This document shows, in pieces, positions 1-8,453 of a stretch of 32,985 nucleotides of DNA. The position numbers and the translations under genes are program-made. Each line of letters starts with the position of its first letter. Position 1 is the stretch's first letter. This DNA is from Deltaproteobacteria bacterium (GTDB taxonomy: Bacteria; Myxococcota_A; UBA9160; JAFDDA01), in the NCBI GenBank assembly GCA_019311105.1, contig JAFDDA010000038.1, positions 1-32,985 of the forward strand. Reading direction: 5' to 3'. The notes under the pieces were generated by a model, which was given only the letters and a program-made list of their open reading frames with translations, made no database searches and was not told the DNA's origin.

Positions 1-516
1 CCGATGATGGTCACCGTCGATGCGACCATCACGGTCGGCCTCGCCCCCCTCGTGAACATCGGCGATGCGTTCAGCATCACCATGCTGATTGATGACGCGA
101 CCGCGGACACCGAGCCGTTGCCGAACGACTTTTCGGCCATCAACGTCGGGACTCTCTCGAGCTTCCTGATCGTGGCTGTCACGGGCGTCGTCGACTCCGT
201 CGATGCGACTCCCACCACTTGGGATTCAGCCGTGACGCTTGACCTGTCCGCGATGCTCCCGGGCGTGTTCCTCCCGGCAACGCTGGCCCTCATCGGTGTC
301 GGGGCCACGCCCGATCAGGTGATGCCCGACTTCAGTTCGCTCACCAGCGGCCTGATCGTTGTCGACGTTGGGACCGTCGTACCCGGCGCGTTCGTGGTCG
401 CTTCGGTCGATGCGGTCACGATCGCACCGGTGCCCGAGCCCTCGCTGGTGGCCCTGCTCGGTGTGGTGGGCCTCGCGTGGTGCGGCCGGCGTGCCGCGGG
501 CGGCGCCAAGGGCTAG
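1..516 (+). CDS. PEP-CTERM sorting-domain protein, 5' end outside the window
   Basis: This is the 3' part of a secreted protein. The reading frame is open from the left edge, and the first in-window ATG (position 4) is probably not the true start because no signal peptide is present. The body is a low-complexity, Val/Ala/Asp/Thr-rich beta-type sequence. The last 28 residues have the PEP-CTERM layout: a VPEPS motif, a hydrophobic stretch (LVALLGVVGLAW), then a basic end (CGRRAAGG). In the known family this tail directs export followed by exosortase/EpsH-dependent processing, usually linked to exopolysaccharide. The role of the mature protein cannot be told from the sequence. The sorting signal is confident; no exosortase gene is in the window. 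Confidence 0.8.
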   Translation, partial: PMMVTVDATITVGLAPLVNIGDAFSITMLIDDATADTEPLPNDFSAINVGTLSSFLIVAVTGVVDSVDATPTTWDSAVTLDLSAMLPGVFLPATLALIGVGATPDQVMPDFSSLTSGLIVVDVGTVVPGAFVVASVDAVTIAPVPEPSLVALLGVVGLAWCGRRAAGGAKG

Positions 517-556
517 CGGCTTCCCGAAGCTCCCCCCGGCCGGGTAAGCTCGGCCC

Positions 557-1430
557 ATGCGAATCGGGGTGATGTTCGGAGATCGGCGGGGCCGCGGTGG
601 CTTGGAAGAGCTGGTGGCGGCCGCGCGCGACCTGGAGACCCGCGGTTTCGCGACGCTCTGGCTGCCGCAGGTGCTCGGCTTCGATGCCGTGACCGCGGCC
701 GCCGTGCTGGGGCGCGAGACCGAGCGGATCGAACTCGGGACGGCCGTCGTCCCGAGCTATCCGCGCCACCCGACGGCCCTGGCCCAGCAGGCTCTCACCG
801 CGGCCGTAGCCTGCCAGGGGCGCTTCACCCTGGGCGTCGGCCTCTCGCATCCGGTCGTGATCGAATCGCTGCTGGGCCTTTCCTATGAGCGACGTGCTGC
901 GCACATGCGGGAGTACGTCGAGGTGCTCGGTCCGCTGCTGGCGGGCGAGCCCGCGGCGTTTGCAGGAGAAGAGTTCCGAGTGAACCTTCAGCTCGACGTC
1001 CCGGGTGCGCCGAACGTTCCGCTCCTGCTCGCGGCCCTTGGCGACCACATGCTCCAGATCGCCGGCCGGTCGGCGAACGGGACGATCCTCTGGATGACCG
1101 GCCCGCGAACCATCGAGGAGCACATCGCGGCCCGAGCCGCGCATCGTCGCCGGGTGTCACGTCCTGCTCACGAATGACCCAGAGGGGGAGGGCGAACGTC
1201 TGCGAAAGGGGATGGAGCTCTATGGCACCCTCCCGAGTTATCGCGCGATGATCGAAAAGGAGGGCGTCGGGCATCCGAGCGAACTCGCCCTGCTCGGTGA
1301 CGAGCAGGCCCTCGACGCGGCGCTCGATCGCCTGCGCAGAGTCGGAGTCACGGACCTCGAGGCCGTCGTCATGCGAGCGGACGACGGCAGCGACACGCGG
1401 ACGCTCGACTACCTCGAGAGCCGGATCTAG
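557..1430 (+). pseudogene. LLM-class (F420-dependent type) oxidoreductase, split by internal deletion/frameshift
   Basis: The first part (557-1177) has the N-terminal TIM-barrel features of luciferase-like monooxygenases, including VMFGDRRGRGG, ELGTAVVPSYPRHP and FTLGVGLSHP. It shifts out of frame just after GPRTIEEHIAAR and stops at 1177. The family sequence resumes in another frame from about 1134 (PEPRIVAGCHVLLTNDPEG) and continues through YGTLPSYRAM to the stop at 1430. About 10-12 residues of the usual linker are missing at the switch. The lesion therefore looks like a deletion of some 30-40 bases, not a multiple of three, rather than a one-base slip. Relatives reduce substrates with F420 or FMN. 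Whether this is a true pseudogene or a sequence/assembly error cannot be decided here. Confidence 0.75.
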
Positions 1431-1436
1431 GGCGGC

Positions 1437-2096
1437 CTAGGCTCCCGGGGTCAGCCGCACGAGCGTCTCTTCCTCGCCCGGCTGAGCGTACAGGCGGATG
1501 CGGTGCCAGGGGCCGAGCCGCAGGCACTCGAGCCGGGCGACCACCCGGTTCTCGCGGCGTAGGCTCCGGCGTGTCGAAGCGAGATTCTCGCGCTCGTAGA
1601 GTGCGACCCGCCGGACGAAGCCGGCATCGCGCAGGGCGGCGCTTCGGAACTCCGTGAGCGTGTCGGCCACTCGCTTTCCTCGCAGGGCGGCGCTCACGAA
1701 CAAGTCGTGGTTGAAGTAGACGCCTTCCGCGAGCCAGAGCCGATGCGCGAGGAAGTCGAGCCACACGCTCCCGCGAGCGGTCCAGATCGCCGCGACGAGC
1801 CGGCCCTCATGGCGTGCGACGAAGCACTCATCGCCGTCGTCGAGGCGGCGCTGGATCGTGTCGTGGGCCTGGTCGGGCCGGAAGGCGAGGTACTCACCGA
1901 TCTCGTCCGAGCCGAGCCGGGCGCAATCGAGGGGCACCGACGAAGAGCCGGCCGGCGCGTCGCCCGCCCCGGTCGTCAACAGGAACTGCCGATGGATCCC
2001 GAGCGAGCGCAGGGCGGCCCACGCGAAGCCGGCGGCGCCCCCTTGGCGGAGCTGCGTCCAGGCTCGGGTGACGAATGCGCCCCCCCGTTCACTCAT
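1437..2096 (-). CDS. GNAT-family N-acetyltransferase
   Basis: A 219-residue protein with a GNAT-like layout: ECFVARHEGRLVAAIWTARG as the central beta-hairpin (about residues 90-110), VYFNHDLFVSAALRGKRVADTLT as the acetyl-CoA-binding strand-loop-helix, and a C-terminal YERENLASTRR segment typical of the final strand and helix. The family transfers acyl groups from CoA or carrier thioesters to amines; the acceptor is unknown. The ATG at 2096 follows the stop of the acyltransferase/cyclic-nucleotide-binding gene by 16 nt on the same strand, so it is probably the last gene of a three-gene transcript. It converges with the LLM gene, 6 nt away. The family call is reasonable; the substrate cannot be assigned. 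Confidence 0.7.
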   Translation of the reverse strand: MSERGGAFVTRAWTQLRQGGAAGFAWAALRSLGIHRQFLLTTGAGDAPAGSSSVPLDCARLGSDEIGEYLAFRPDQAHDTIQRRLDDGDECFVARHEGRLVAAIWTARGSVWLDFLAHRLWLAEGVYFNHDLFVSAALRGKRVADTLTEFRSAALRDAGFVRRVALYERENLASTRRSLRRENRVVARLECLRLGPWHRIRLYAQPGEEETLVRLTPGA

Positions 2097-2112
2097 TGCG
2101 TCGACTGCGCAT

Positions 2113-3219
2113 CTAGGCCTGACGCAAGAGCCGCATGCAAAGGATCTTCGAGAGGTTGAGCAGGATCTGTGCCGCCGCCTCGGGGTCGTCGGCGATGAGC
2201 TTGCGCAGCGTGCTCTCGCTGAGGCTCAGGACCCGGACGCCGTCGGTCGCCGCGAAGATGTCGGCCGTGCGGGGGCGTTCGAGCAGGAAGGCGATCTCGC
2301 CGAAGACATCGCCCGGCGACAGGACGTTCAGCAGCCGGCCCTCGTCGCGCACCTCGAGCATGCCCTCGAGGAGGACGAACATGTTGCGTGCCACGCCGCC
2401 CTTCTTGAGAACGCGGTCGCCGGCGTTGCATTCGATGATGTTGCTGCTGTCGAGGCAGCGGGTGGTCTCTTCTGCGGTCAGCTCGTCGAGGGCTCCGAGC
2501 CGGCCGCCGTCGAGGGCATCGAGGGCCTCGTCGACTTCTTCGCGGTAGACGCCCGAGGCGGTCAGGCGTTCGCTCATGACCGTGCCTTGGACCAGCCGGT
2601 CGACGCATTCGGGGATGCGCGCGTCGGCGCCGAAGTCGCGTGCCGTCTCGAGAGTCCTCGCGCGGATCCGACGCAAGTACTCGACATCTTCCACCACCGT
2701 GATCAGCGGGATGAGGTAGCCGGCCTCGGGGCTGTTGATGTTCTGCTCGGCGAAGGTCCGCATCCCCTGACCGAGGTAGAGGCTCAGCAGATGTGGCTCG
2801 CAAGCGCCGAACACGAGCTGGATGCGCTGCTCGTTGATGAAGCGCTTGGTCGCCTCGTTCATCTCCTTGAAGAGGTCGCTGCCGCGCAGGCGCGGGACGA
2901 CCATGCCCCGCTCGCCGACCATGATCGCCTCGGGCGGCACCTCGGCCAGGAAGGGTGCCATCTGATAGTGCTTGACCTGGCGTTCCGAGAAGGGCGCGTC
3001 GTGGCCCCAAGAGAATCGCGACGTCCCGACCACCTTCCCGTCCTCGGCGGCGTAGAAGATGCGGCCGGTCTCGTCCTCGGGCTCGATGAGCCGCCGGTTC
3101 TCGTGGTCGGCGACCGTCTGGTAGCGACCCATCTCTTCGACGTAGATGTCGTAACGGAGCCCGAAGACGCCGTTGCGTTCTTCTTCGGTCGTTGCGAGAT
3201 GGATCCCGTCTCGAATCAT
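2113..3219 (-). CDS. N-acyltransferase (autoinducer-synthase/FeeM-like GNAT) fused to C-terminal cyclic-nucleotide-binding domain
   Basis: Residues about 10-190 look like the GNAT subgroup that includes acyl-homoserine-lactone synthases, N-acyl amino acid synthases (FeeM) and exosortase-associated acyltransferases: LRYDIYVEEMGRY near residue 21, GKVVGTSRFSWG near 61, GERGMVVPRLRG near 102. Residues about 240-360 form a CRP/PKA-type cyclic-nucleotide-binding domain. Its phosphate-binding cassette FGEIAFLLERPRTAD (306-320) keeps the ribose-binding Glu308 and phosphate-binding Arg317. Thr318 after the Arg is the residue found in cGMP-selective PKG sites, though Thr also occurs in other bacterial domains. 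A good Shine-Dalgarno (GGGAGG) precedes the ATG. The domain order is the reverse of mycobacterial cAMP-gated Pat (binding domain first). A cyclic nucleotide probably gates acyl transfer. Confidence 0.8.
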   Translation of the reverse strand: MIRDGIHLATTEEERNGVFGLRYDIYVEEMGRYQTVADHENRRLIEPEDETGRIFYAAEDGKVVGTSRFSWGHDAPFSERQVKHYQMAPFLAEVPPEAIMVGERGMVVPRLRGSDLFKEMNEATKRFINEQRIQLVFGACEPHLLSLYLGQGMRTFAEQNINSPEAGYLIPLITVVEDVEYLRRIRARTLETARDFGADARIPECVDRLVQGTVMSERLTASGVYREEVDEALDALDGGRLGALDELTAEETTRCLDSSNIIECNAGDRVLKKGGVARNMFVLLEGMLEVRDEGRLLNVLSPGDVFGEIAFLLERPRTADIFAATDGVRVLSLSESTLRKLIADDPEAAAQILLNLSKILCMRLLRQA

Positions 3220-3276
3220 CGGTGCCTCCCAGGCGCGGCAGAGTCTACGCAGTGGCAGGGCGTCGGTCGACGCGGG

Positions 3277-4764
3277 CTACTCGACGAGCACCACGTTTAG
3301 GCGTTGGCGTTCCAGCGCATCCCGGACGACGCTCCGGCTCTGGTCGGACGTCAGCTCGTTCGTGGGTTTCTCTTTGACAGAGGCCTTCAACTCACCGCGA
3401 TCGATGGCGGCCCGCAGGTCCTCGGAGATCTGTTCCGAGTCGCGCGTTCCGTCGAGCCGGCTGAGGACGAACGCATCGAGCGGATCTAGCTGAATATTCT
3501 CGTGGAGCTGGTTGGTCACGGTGTCGCCGCGACCCGCCTGGAGCCTCGCAAAGGGCGAGGTCTTTGGACAGCGCGAGATGGTCTTTACGACGCGGGCCGG
3601 GTGGACGACCGGGAGGACGGCGTCGTTCAGGGCGAGCTGGAGCATGACGGCCCGCGCGCGCTCTCCGAGCTCGGGCATCGAGAGGGCCCTCGGCCACGAG
3701 TCCGCGAGCGCCTGGACCGCCGTTTGTTCGTGAGGTTTGTTCGTGCGGACGTTCTTCGTGCCGAACCGGAGGCCCCAGGCCGGGGCGGATTCGCCGTCGG
3801 GCTCCACCGGGCCGGGAGCGCCGGCCGGCTGCGGGTGGAACGGCTCGAGCGTTGCGGGTGTGAGCGTGCGGTTCAACTCGACGTTCGAGTGGCAGAGGTG
3901 CGTCAGGCGGAACGACCGGTTGAGAAGGAAGTCACTGTACTGCTGCTGTTGAACGAGAGAGCGGTTCTTGAAAACCGACTGGGCCTTCTTGTGCATGACC
4001 GCGGGGATCATCGAGGAGAGCTGCGCGTTGCCGAGATATTGCAGTCGCGCGCGCTCGGCCTGCGTGATGAAATCGTGGAAGTAGATGGGATTGTTCGAGC
4101 GTTCGAGGTAGTCGTGATAGAGGTAGCCGTCGGGGGCATCTCGGAGCAGCTCCACCTCGCCTGCCAACATCTGCCCGTACGGGCTATCGGGCGAGGCGTT
4201 GGCTGCGGCAAAGTCGAGGACGGCCCGCGCCTGGGCAGTCTTCTTGGCCGGGTCGTCGATGCCGGCGGTATGGAAGAGCATCATGTTCCGGACGGCGGAA
4301 CGGACCCCCCAACCCGGATATGTGTTGTAGGTCACGATGGCGACGCCCTGCGGTGTCAGGGTCGAGCCGCAGAGCTGCAGGAGCCCCTGCTGGACGGGTT
4401 CGGGAACCCACGAATAGACGCCGTGGCAGAGGATGTAGTCGAACTCGCCCCAGGACGCGTCCACGCTCATCAGGTCGGCCTGGCGCAGCTCGATGTTCGA
4501 GAGGCCGAGTTCGGTGACGTCGATTTGGCCCGCCGCAATGGCATCGCCGGAGAGGTCGATCCCCACGAACTGCGCGTCCGGATACTCGATGGCCTGGGGG
4601 ATCAGGTTCGTGCCCGCCGAAGTACCGATCTCGAGGACTCGCGCCCCGGGGATCGGCGTCGGCTTCATGCCGAACAGCCGCGCAGACGCCTCCAGCCGCC
4701 GGATGTGGACCGCAGTGTGAGAGGCCTTCGGATAGGGAACCAGATCGTACGAATCGACGGACAA
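3277..4764 (-). CDS. Class I SAM-dependent methyltransferase with methyltransferase regulatory domain (PKMT-like)
   Basis: The N-terminal SAM-binding fold has motif I VLEIGTSAGTN (43-53), the ribose-binding acid in VGIDLS (Asp70) and YILCHGVYSWVP as motif IV. The middle (about 200-320: GYLYHDYLERSNNPIYFHDF) matches the methyltransferase regulatory domain, and the C-terminal part ends in a winged-helix-like region (LDPLDAFVLSRLDGTRDSEQI). This arrangement is known from rickettsial protein-lysine methyltransferases and many bacterial homologues of unknown target. The start is a TTG with a G-rich Shine-Dalgarno stretch just upstream; no in-frame ATG fits better. It lies 57 nt upstream of the acyltransferase/cyclic-nucleotide-binding gene on the same strand, so the two are probably cotranscribed. 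The substrate is unknown. Confidence 0.8.
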   Translation of the reverse strand: MSVDSYDLVPYPKASHTAVHIRRLEASARLFGMKPTPIPGARVLEIGTSAGTNLIPQAIEYPDAQFVGIDLSGDAIAAGQIDVTELGLSNIELRQADLMSVDASWGEFDYILCHGVYSWVPEPVQQGLLQLCGSTLTPQGVAIVTYNTYPGWGVRSAVRNMMLFHTAGIDDPAKKTAQARAVLDFAAANASPDSPYGQMLAGEVELLRDAPDGYLYHDYLERSNNPIYFHDFITQAERARLQYLGNAQLSSMIPAVMHKKAQSVFKNRSLVQQQQYSDFLLNRSFRLTHLCHSNVELNRTLTPATLEPFHPQPAGAPGPVEPDGESAPAWGLRFGTKNVRTNKPHEQTAVQALADSWPRALSMPELGERARAVMLQLALNDAVLPVVHPARVVKTISRCPKTSPFARLQAGRGDTVTNQLHENIQLDPLDAFVLSRLDGTRDSEQISEDLRAAIDRGELKASVKEKPTNELTSDQSRSVVRDALERQRLNVVLVE

Positions 4765-5221
4765 CTCACCCCCCGCTGAACCCGGCGGCGCGCCGGGCCT
4801 TGGTCCGCCGCCACACTAAACGACCGGAACCCCGCGGCAAAGTGCATTCGTGCCAGTCCGTCGCCGGCCAGAGAGTTCGAGCTGCGGGCCACGCGTGGCC
4901 CCTGCCGAGCGTGTAGGTCATCGCAATTGGCAGGATTCCCGAGGGGGGGCGAGATGCCGAGGGTGAGCTTGTTGTTGAGGTCGAAGACCACCTCCCACTG
5001 TCGATCGCTCACCAATACTGGACTGGTCATCTCCCCCGAGACCGCGACCCCTACGCCGCCCCTTCCATACGAAAATCTCCGCTGAAGTCGTAGGTGGCGA
5101 GCTGGAGCAGGGCTTCCTCGTCGGCGAGCTGACATGCTGAGCTGGCTGCGGAGGGGGCTACCCGACGCAACCCCATTGCGGGCACGTCGGACAGAATCAT
5201 CGTACGCTCTGGGTTAGGGCG
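4765..5221. other. Intergenic region between divergent genes; no convincing gene
   Basis: This 457-nt stretch separates the minus-strand methyltransferase from the plus-strand LDI-like gene and should hold both promoters. A minus-strand open frame of 49 codons (5200 to 5051, starting MILSDVPAMG and ending DFRMEGAA) has a plausible non-repetitive composition, but no good Shine-Dalgarno and no family I recognise. A second minus-strand frame around 4930-5030 (reading VVFDLNNKLTLGIS) also looks gene-like but runs into arginine-rich, shadow-type sequence. Either could be a decayed gene. I do not call them. Confidence 0.4.
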
Positions 5222-6913
5222 ATGACGACTCTCGTATCCCATCAGCTGAACGATCGCGTGCGTGGCTGGCTGCGTCACTTGTGGCGCAAGTCCACAACGC
5301 CCGACGATTGGTCGAAGGATGGCGAGCCCCATCCCTGGTGGGATCAATACAGCGTCGAGCCGATGCTTTCGTTCCCGCGCTTTGATCTGTCGGAATCCTC
5401 CTACGCGCTGCTCTTGATGGGGCGCAAGACTCCGGCCTGGCGCGAGGTCTACACGAAGATTCTGGACGAGTTGATTCTGCGCCACACCACGTTCTGGGCT
5501 GCGGTCGACTGGCTCACCAAGATTGGCCCGGACCCGGACCGAGCCAACTATCCGAGGCGCTACAAGGGCCTGATGCCCAAGGACCTCTGGGGTCAGTACG
5601 ACGTGCCGGGTTGGACGGCGAACGGCGTCGAGCCCTGGGGGCTGCAACCCGACCCCATCGGTTCAGACGGAAACCTCTTCTTCCGCGGCTTCTTCGCGTT
5701 GCTGCTCGGCATTCACCGTTCGGTTTCGGGTGAGGACACCTGGGACAAGCCCTTCGAGATGGCCGGCCTCGACGACCAGACCTTCCCGTGGACGCATGGC
5801 AAGATCGCATCATTCCTTGCCGAGCAATGGCAGGCCGTGCCCCACGGCCCCCACTGCGAGAACACCAAGGTGTGGCCCTATTGCCTTTCCGCGGCGGGCT
5901 TGGGCCTCCAGATCACCGACCTGAGCACCGGGTCGAACACCCACCCCGTCTACGATCAGTGGGCGGAAGACTTCCTTCGCAAGAAGTACCTCGACTTCGA
6001 TGCACGCGGGAACCTGCGCTCGGTGGGGATGTACTACGACCCGCTGATCGACCGTCTGCACGGCGCGCCGCGCGCCTTCGGGCTCGCACCGGCCTTCTAC
6101 ATCCTGCCCCAGGATCGCTCGCTGGCAGAAACTCTCTACCGTTGCGGCGTGGGGTCGGTGGGGTGGGATCGACGTTGGCTTCCCGTCCTGAATCCGGGTG
6201 GCCAACCGCGCTTCTTGAGTGTCGGCCTTCTGCTGGCACGCGAGCTCGGCGATCACACGACGGCGCGCCGCCTCGAGCGAAAGCTCGGCGGCTTCGAGAA
6301 CGGCCGCTTCTTCGCTGGCGAAGCGGGCGCAGAGGACGACGAGTTCGGTTTCTTCTTCGGCTACGACGAGCCCTGGCCACGCGGCCAGGAGAGTGCGTTG
6401 CTGATGCTTCGCGATCTGTTGGATGGAGAGGGCGACTGGTGGCGCGCCTTCAACGAATCCGATGCGGAGAAGTTCAGCGCGCCTACGGTGGTGGGGGTCG
6501 ACTATCCAAGCGTGGGGCTCTGCTCGGCGTGGAACGACTCGGAATCAGGCAACCTGGAGCTTCAGACTTACGTGGCAACGCGGAACGCGCGCGGGAGCGC
6601 GACGACCTTTCGCGTCAGCAGCCTGCCTGACAGCGCCAACGTGTCCGTGTTGCGGGATGGCACACCCTACGGAAACTGGAGTGTGACCGGACCGGATCAG
6701 ATCGAGATCCGCACGCAGGTCGTCGATCACAGCTTTCAGGTTCACACGGGCTACCGAGGCAACGCGGCCTCGAGGGCGGCGGGGCAGGGAGGGGGAGAGT
6801 CCTCTCACTCATCACGGGTGCTGAATCGAGCAAGTCTGCGCCCGATCGAGCTCGCGACAGCGGGTGCTGCGTTGGCCGGTGGCGGCGGCTGCCCGTGCTG
6901 CGCCGGCGCCTGA
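5222..6913 (+). CDS. Linalool dehydratase/isomerase (LDI)-domain protein with Cys-rich tail
   Basis: A 563-residue protein resembling the (alpha/alpha)6-barrel linalool dehydratase/isomerase family. RFDLSESSYALLLMG (54-67) and the Cys212...Cys221 pair (HCENTKVWPYC) fit the family; the nine-residue Cys spacing equals that of Cys171/Cys180 in the Castellaniella enzyme. The segment that should carry catalytic His129 reads NLFFRGFF (151-158), with Phe where His is expected by my by-eye alignment, so the chemistry may differ. No signal peptide is seen, although the Castellaniella enzyme is periplasmic. The C-terminus is Gly/Ala-rich and ends in CPCC (557-560), which I do not recognise as a known sorting signal. 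It is a single gene convergent with the sulfatase-family gene. Confidence 0.75.
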   Translation: MTTLVSHQLNDRVRGWLRHLWRKSTTPDDWSKDGEPHPWWDQYSVEPMLSFPRFDLSESSYALLLMGRKTPAWREVYTKILDELILRHTTFWAAVDWLTKIGPDPDRANYPRRYKGLMPKDLWGQYDVPGWTANGVEPWGLQPDPIGSDGNLFFRGFFALLLGIHRSVSGEDTWDKPFEMAGLDDQTFPWTHGKIASFLAEQWQAVPHGPHCENTKVWPYCLSAAGLGLQITDLSTGSNTHPVYDQWAEDFLRKKYLDFDARGNLRSVGMYYDPLIDRLHGAPRAFGLAPAFYILPQDRSLAETLYRCGVGSVGWDRRWLPVLNPGGQPRFLSVGLLLARELGDHTTARRLERKLGGFENGRFFAGEAGAEDDEFGFFFGYDEPWPRGQESALLMLRDLLDGEGDWWRAFNESDAEKFSAPTVVGVDYPSVGLCSAWNDSESGNLELQTYVATRNARGSATTFRVSSLPDSANVSVLRDGTPYGNWSVTGPDQIEIRTQVVDHSFQVHTGYRGNAASRAAGQGGGESSHSSRVLNRASLRPIELATAGAALAGGGGCPCCAGA

Positions 6914-6931
6914 AAGGCGGAATCGGCAACA

Positions 6932-6958
6932 CCCTCGAGGGGCGCCCCATCTCGGGGG
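6932..6958. terminator. Hairpin between convergent genes, possible terminator
   Basis: CCCTCGAG (6932-6939) pairs with CTCGGGGG (6951-6958), with one G-U wobble in RNA. The loop contains part of the palindrome GGGGCGCCCC. It lies between the convergent 3' ends of the LDI-like and sulfatase-family genes. No T-tract follows, so intrinsic termination is uncertain. Confidence 0.3.
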
Positions 6959-6977
6959 ACGTACGCCTGAGGAAGGC

Positions 6978-8453
6978 TCAGTCCTCGGCGTAGCCCAGGG
7001 CCCGGAGCTGCTCACGGGTGTCGTCATCGAGCTCCGCAGTCGCAGGGTCCGGCGTCCCGAGGCGTTCGAGGCGCAGCTGGTTCTCCAGCTTGCGGGCCAT
7101 CAGCTCGGTGAAGAACGGGCGGCACGGCGCGTCGTCGACCTGGCACAGGTTGATTCGCTCTCCGGGGTCGGTGTCTAGATCGTAGAGCGCTTGTTGGCCG
7201 CGCGGTCCCCGCACGAACTTCCGGTGGTTGGTCCGCAGCGCGTCCACGCCGGGGATCGCGCTGGCCTCGCCGAGCTCCGAGTGGGCGTCCAGGGAGCGCC
7301 CCTGCCACAAGGGCCGCAAGCTGCGACCCTGGCGCGGGACCTCGTCCGCGACGCCCAGCACGTCGAGCACGGTGGGCAGCACGTCGACGAGCCCGACCTG
7401 CTGCGCGACGACGACGCCGGCAGCCTCTCCCGGAACCCGGATGATCAACGGGACGCGCACCATCTCCTCGAAGAACGTCCGCGAGTGCTCCAGGGCCCCG
7501 TGGTCCATGAACTCCTCGCCGTGGTCCGACGTTACGATGACCAGCGTCTGCTCGTAGAGGCCTCGCTCCCTCAGCCCGTCGAGGAGCTCGCCAATCCAGT
7601 AATCCGTGTACGCGATGCCTCGATCGTAGAGCGCGATCAGCTGCTCCAGATCCGACTCGGAGAGTCGACCTTTTCGCTTCAGCGCATTCAGGGCTTCGAG
7701 CGAGCCGTCGACGGCGCCGTCGTAACCGGAGTTGAAGTCGATCCCCTTGTATCGAACGATCTCTTCCTCGATCTCCGCCCGGTAGTAGTCGAGGCGCTCG
7801 TCGGGGTTGTTCCTCGCGATGTAGGCCGGCAGCTCCACGGGTGTGTAGGGCGAGTGGACCTCGACGGTGTGTAGGTAGAGGAAGAAGCGCTCTGGGGTCT
7901 CCCGGTCGAGCCAGCCGAGGGCGTCCTCGACGTGAAAACGGACGCCGGGCGCTTCGTTGTCTGCGAAGTGGTCGAACCCCTGCCCGAACCCGAAGACCGC
8001 GGAGGGGTAGCTGCCTCGGACGAACGCCGCCGTCGCGAAGCCGCTCTGTTGCAGGAGTTCGGCGAGCGTCCGGTGTGAATTCGACAGGACCGACGCCGGT
8101 CGGAACGCCTCTGGCGTGTTCAGCCATTCGCCCGTATCGCTATGCCAGATCGCCTGATGCACCGAGGGGTAGAGCCCCGTCATCAGGGTTGCGGTCGACG
8201 GAAGCGTCCAGGGCGATGGGGCAATGGCGTTCTCGAAACGCGTCCCTTCCTCCGCCAGCGCATCGAGAACAGGCGAGGTTGGGCGAGGGTAGCCGTAGCT
8301 GCTCAGGTGATCGGCGCGAAGCGTGTCGATCAGGACGACCACGACGCCGGTCGGTCGGGGCGGCTCGCTGCACGAGGCCAGAGACGCGAGGAGCACAACC
8401 ACGAGCACCAGGGAGCGAGCGGAACGTCTGGCAGGCACAGCCAACCCTAACAC
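6978..8453 (-). CDS. Sulfatase/alkaline-phosphatase-superfamily lipoprotein with Thr at the nucleophile position
   Basis: The N-terminus carries a lipoprotein signal peptide (LLASLASC, Cys28 lipidated), so the enzyme is membrane-anchored outside the cytoplasm. The family fold is clear: VVVVLIDTLRADHLSSYGY (metal site), SPWTLPSTATLMTG (80-93), VEVHSPYTP, VIVTSDHGEEF and the characteristic C-terminal LRALGYAED. Classical sulfatases have C/S-x-P-S/A-R at the nucleophile. Here the aligned residues are T83-L-P-S-T, so no formylglycine can form and the Arg is missing. Thr nucleophiles are used by phosphoethanolamine and glycerol-phosphate transferases of the same superfamily. The activity may therefore be phosphoester or phosphotransfer chemistry. 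The start is a GTG; a second in-frame GTG at 8438 is possible. Confidence 0.85.
   Translation of the reverse strand: MLGLAVPARRSARSLVLVVVLLASLASCSEPPRPTGVVVVLIDTLRADHLSSYGYPRPTSPVLDALAEEGTRFENAIAPSPWTLPSTATLMTGLYPSVHQAIWHSDTGEWLNTPEAFRPASVLSNSHRTLAELLQQSGFATAAFVRGSYPSAVFGFGQGFDHFADNEAPGVRFHVEDALGWLDRETPERFFLYLHTVEVHSPYTPVELPAYIARNNPDERLDYYRAEIEEEIVRYKGIDFNSGYDGAVDGSLEALNALKRKGRLSESDLEQLIALYDRGIAYTDYWIGELLDGLRERGLYEQTLVIVTSDHGEEFMDHGALEHSRTFFEEMVRVPLIIRVPGEAAGVVVAQQVGLVDVLPTVLDVLGVADEVPRQGRSLRPLWQGRSLDAHSELGEASAIPGVDALRTNHRKFVRGPRGQQALYDLDTDPGERINLCQVDDAPCRPFFTELMARKLENQLRLERLGTPDPATAELDDDTREQLRALGYAED

Noticed and set aside
1858-3300. A 480-codon plus-strand frame across the acyltransferase region
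   Set aside because: It is antisense to the GNAT and GNAT-CNB genes, which show clear family motifs; long antisense frames are expected in GC-rich DNA.
5051-5200. A 49-codon minus-strand frame that might be a small peptide or RiPP-type precursor next to a methyltransferase
   Set aside because: No good ribosome-binding site, no leader/core signature, no peptide-modifying enzyme and no family I recognise.
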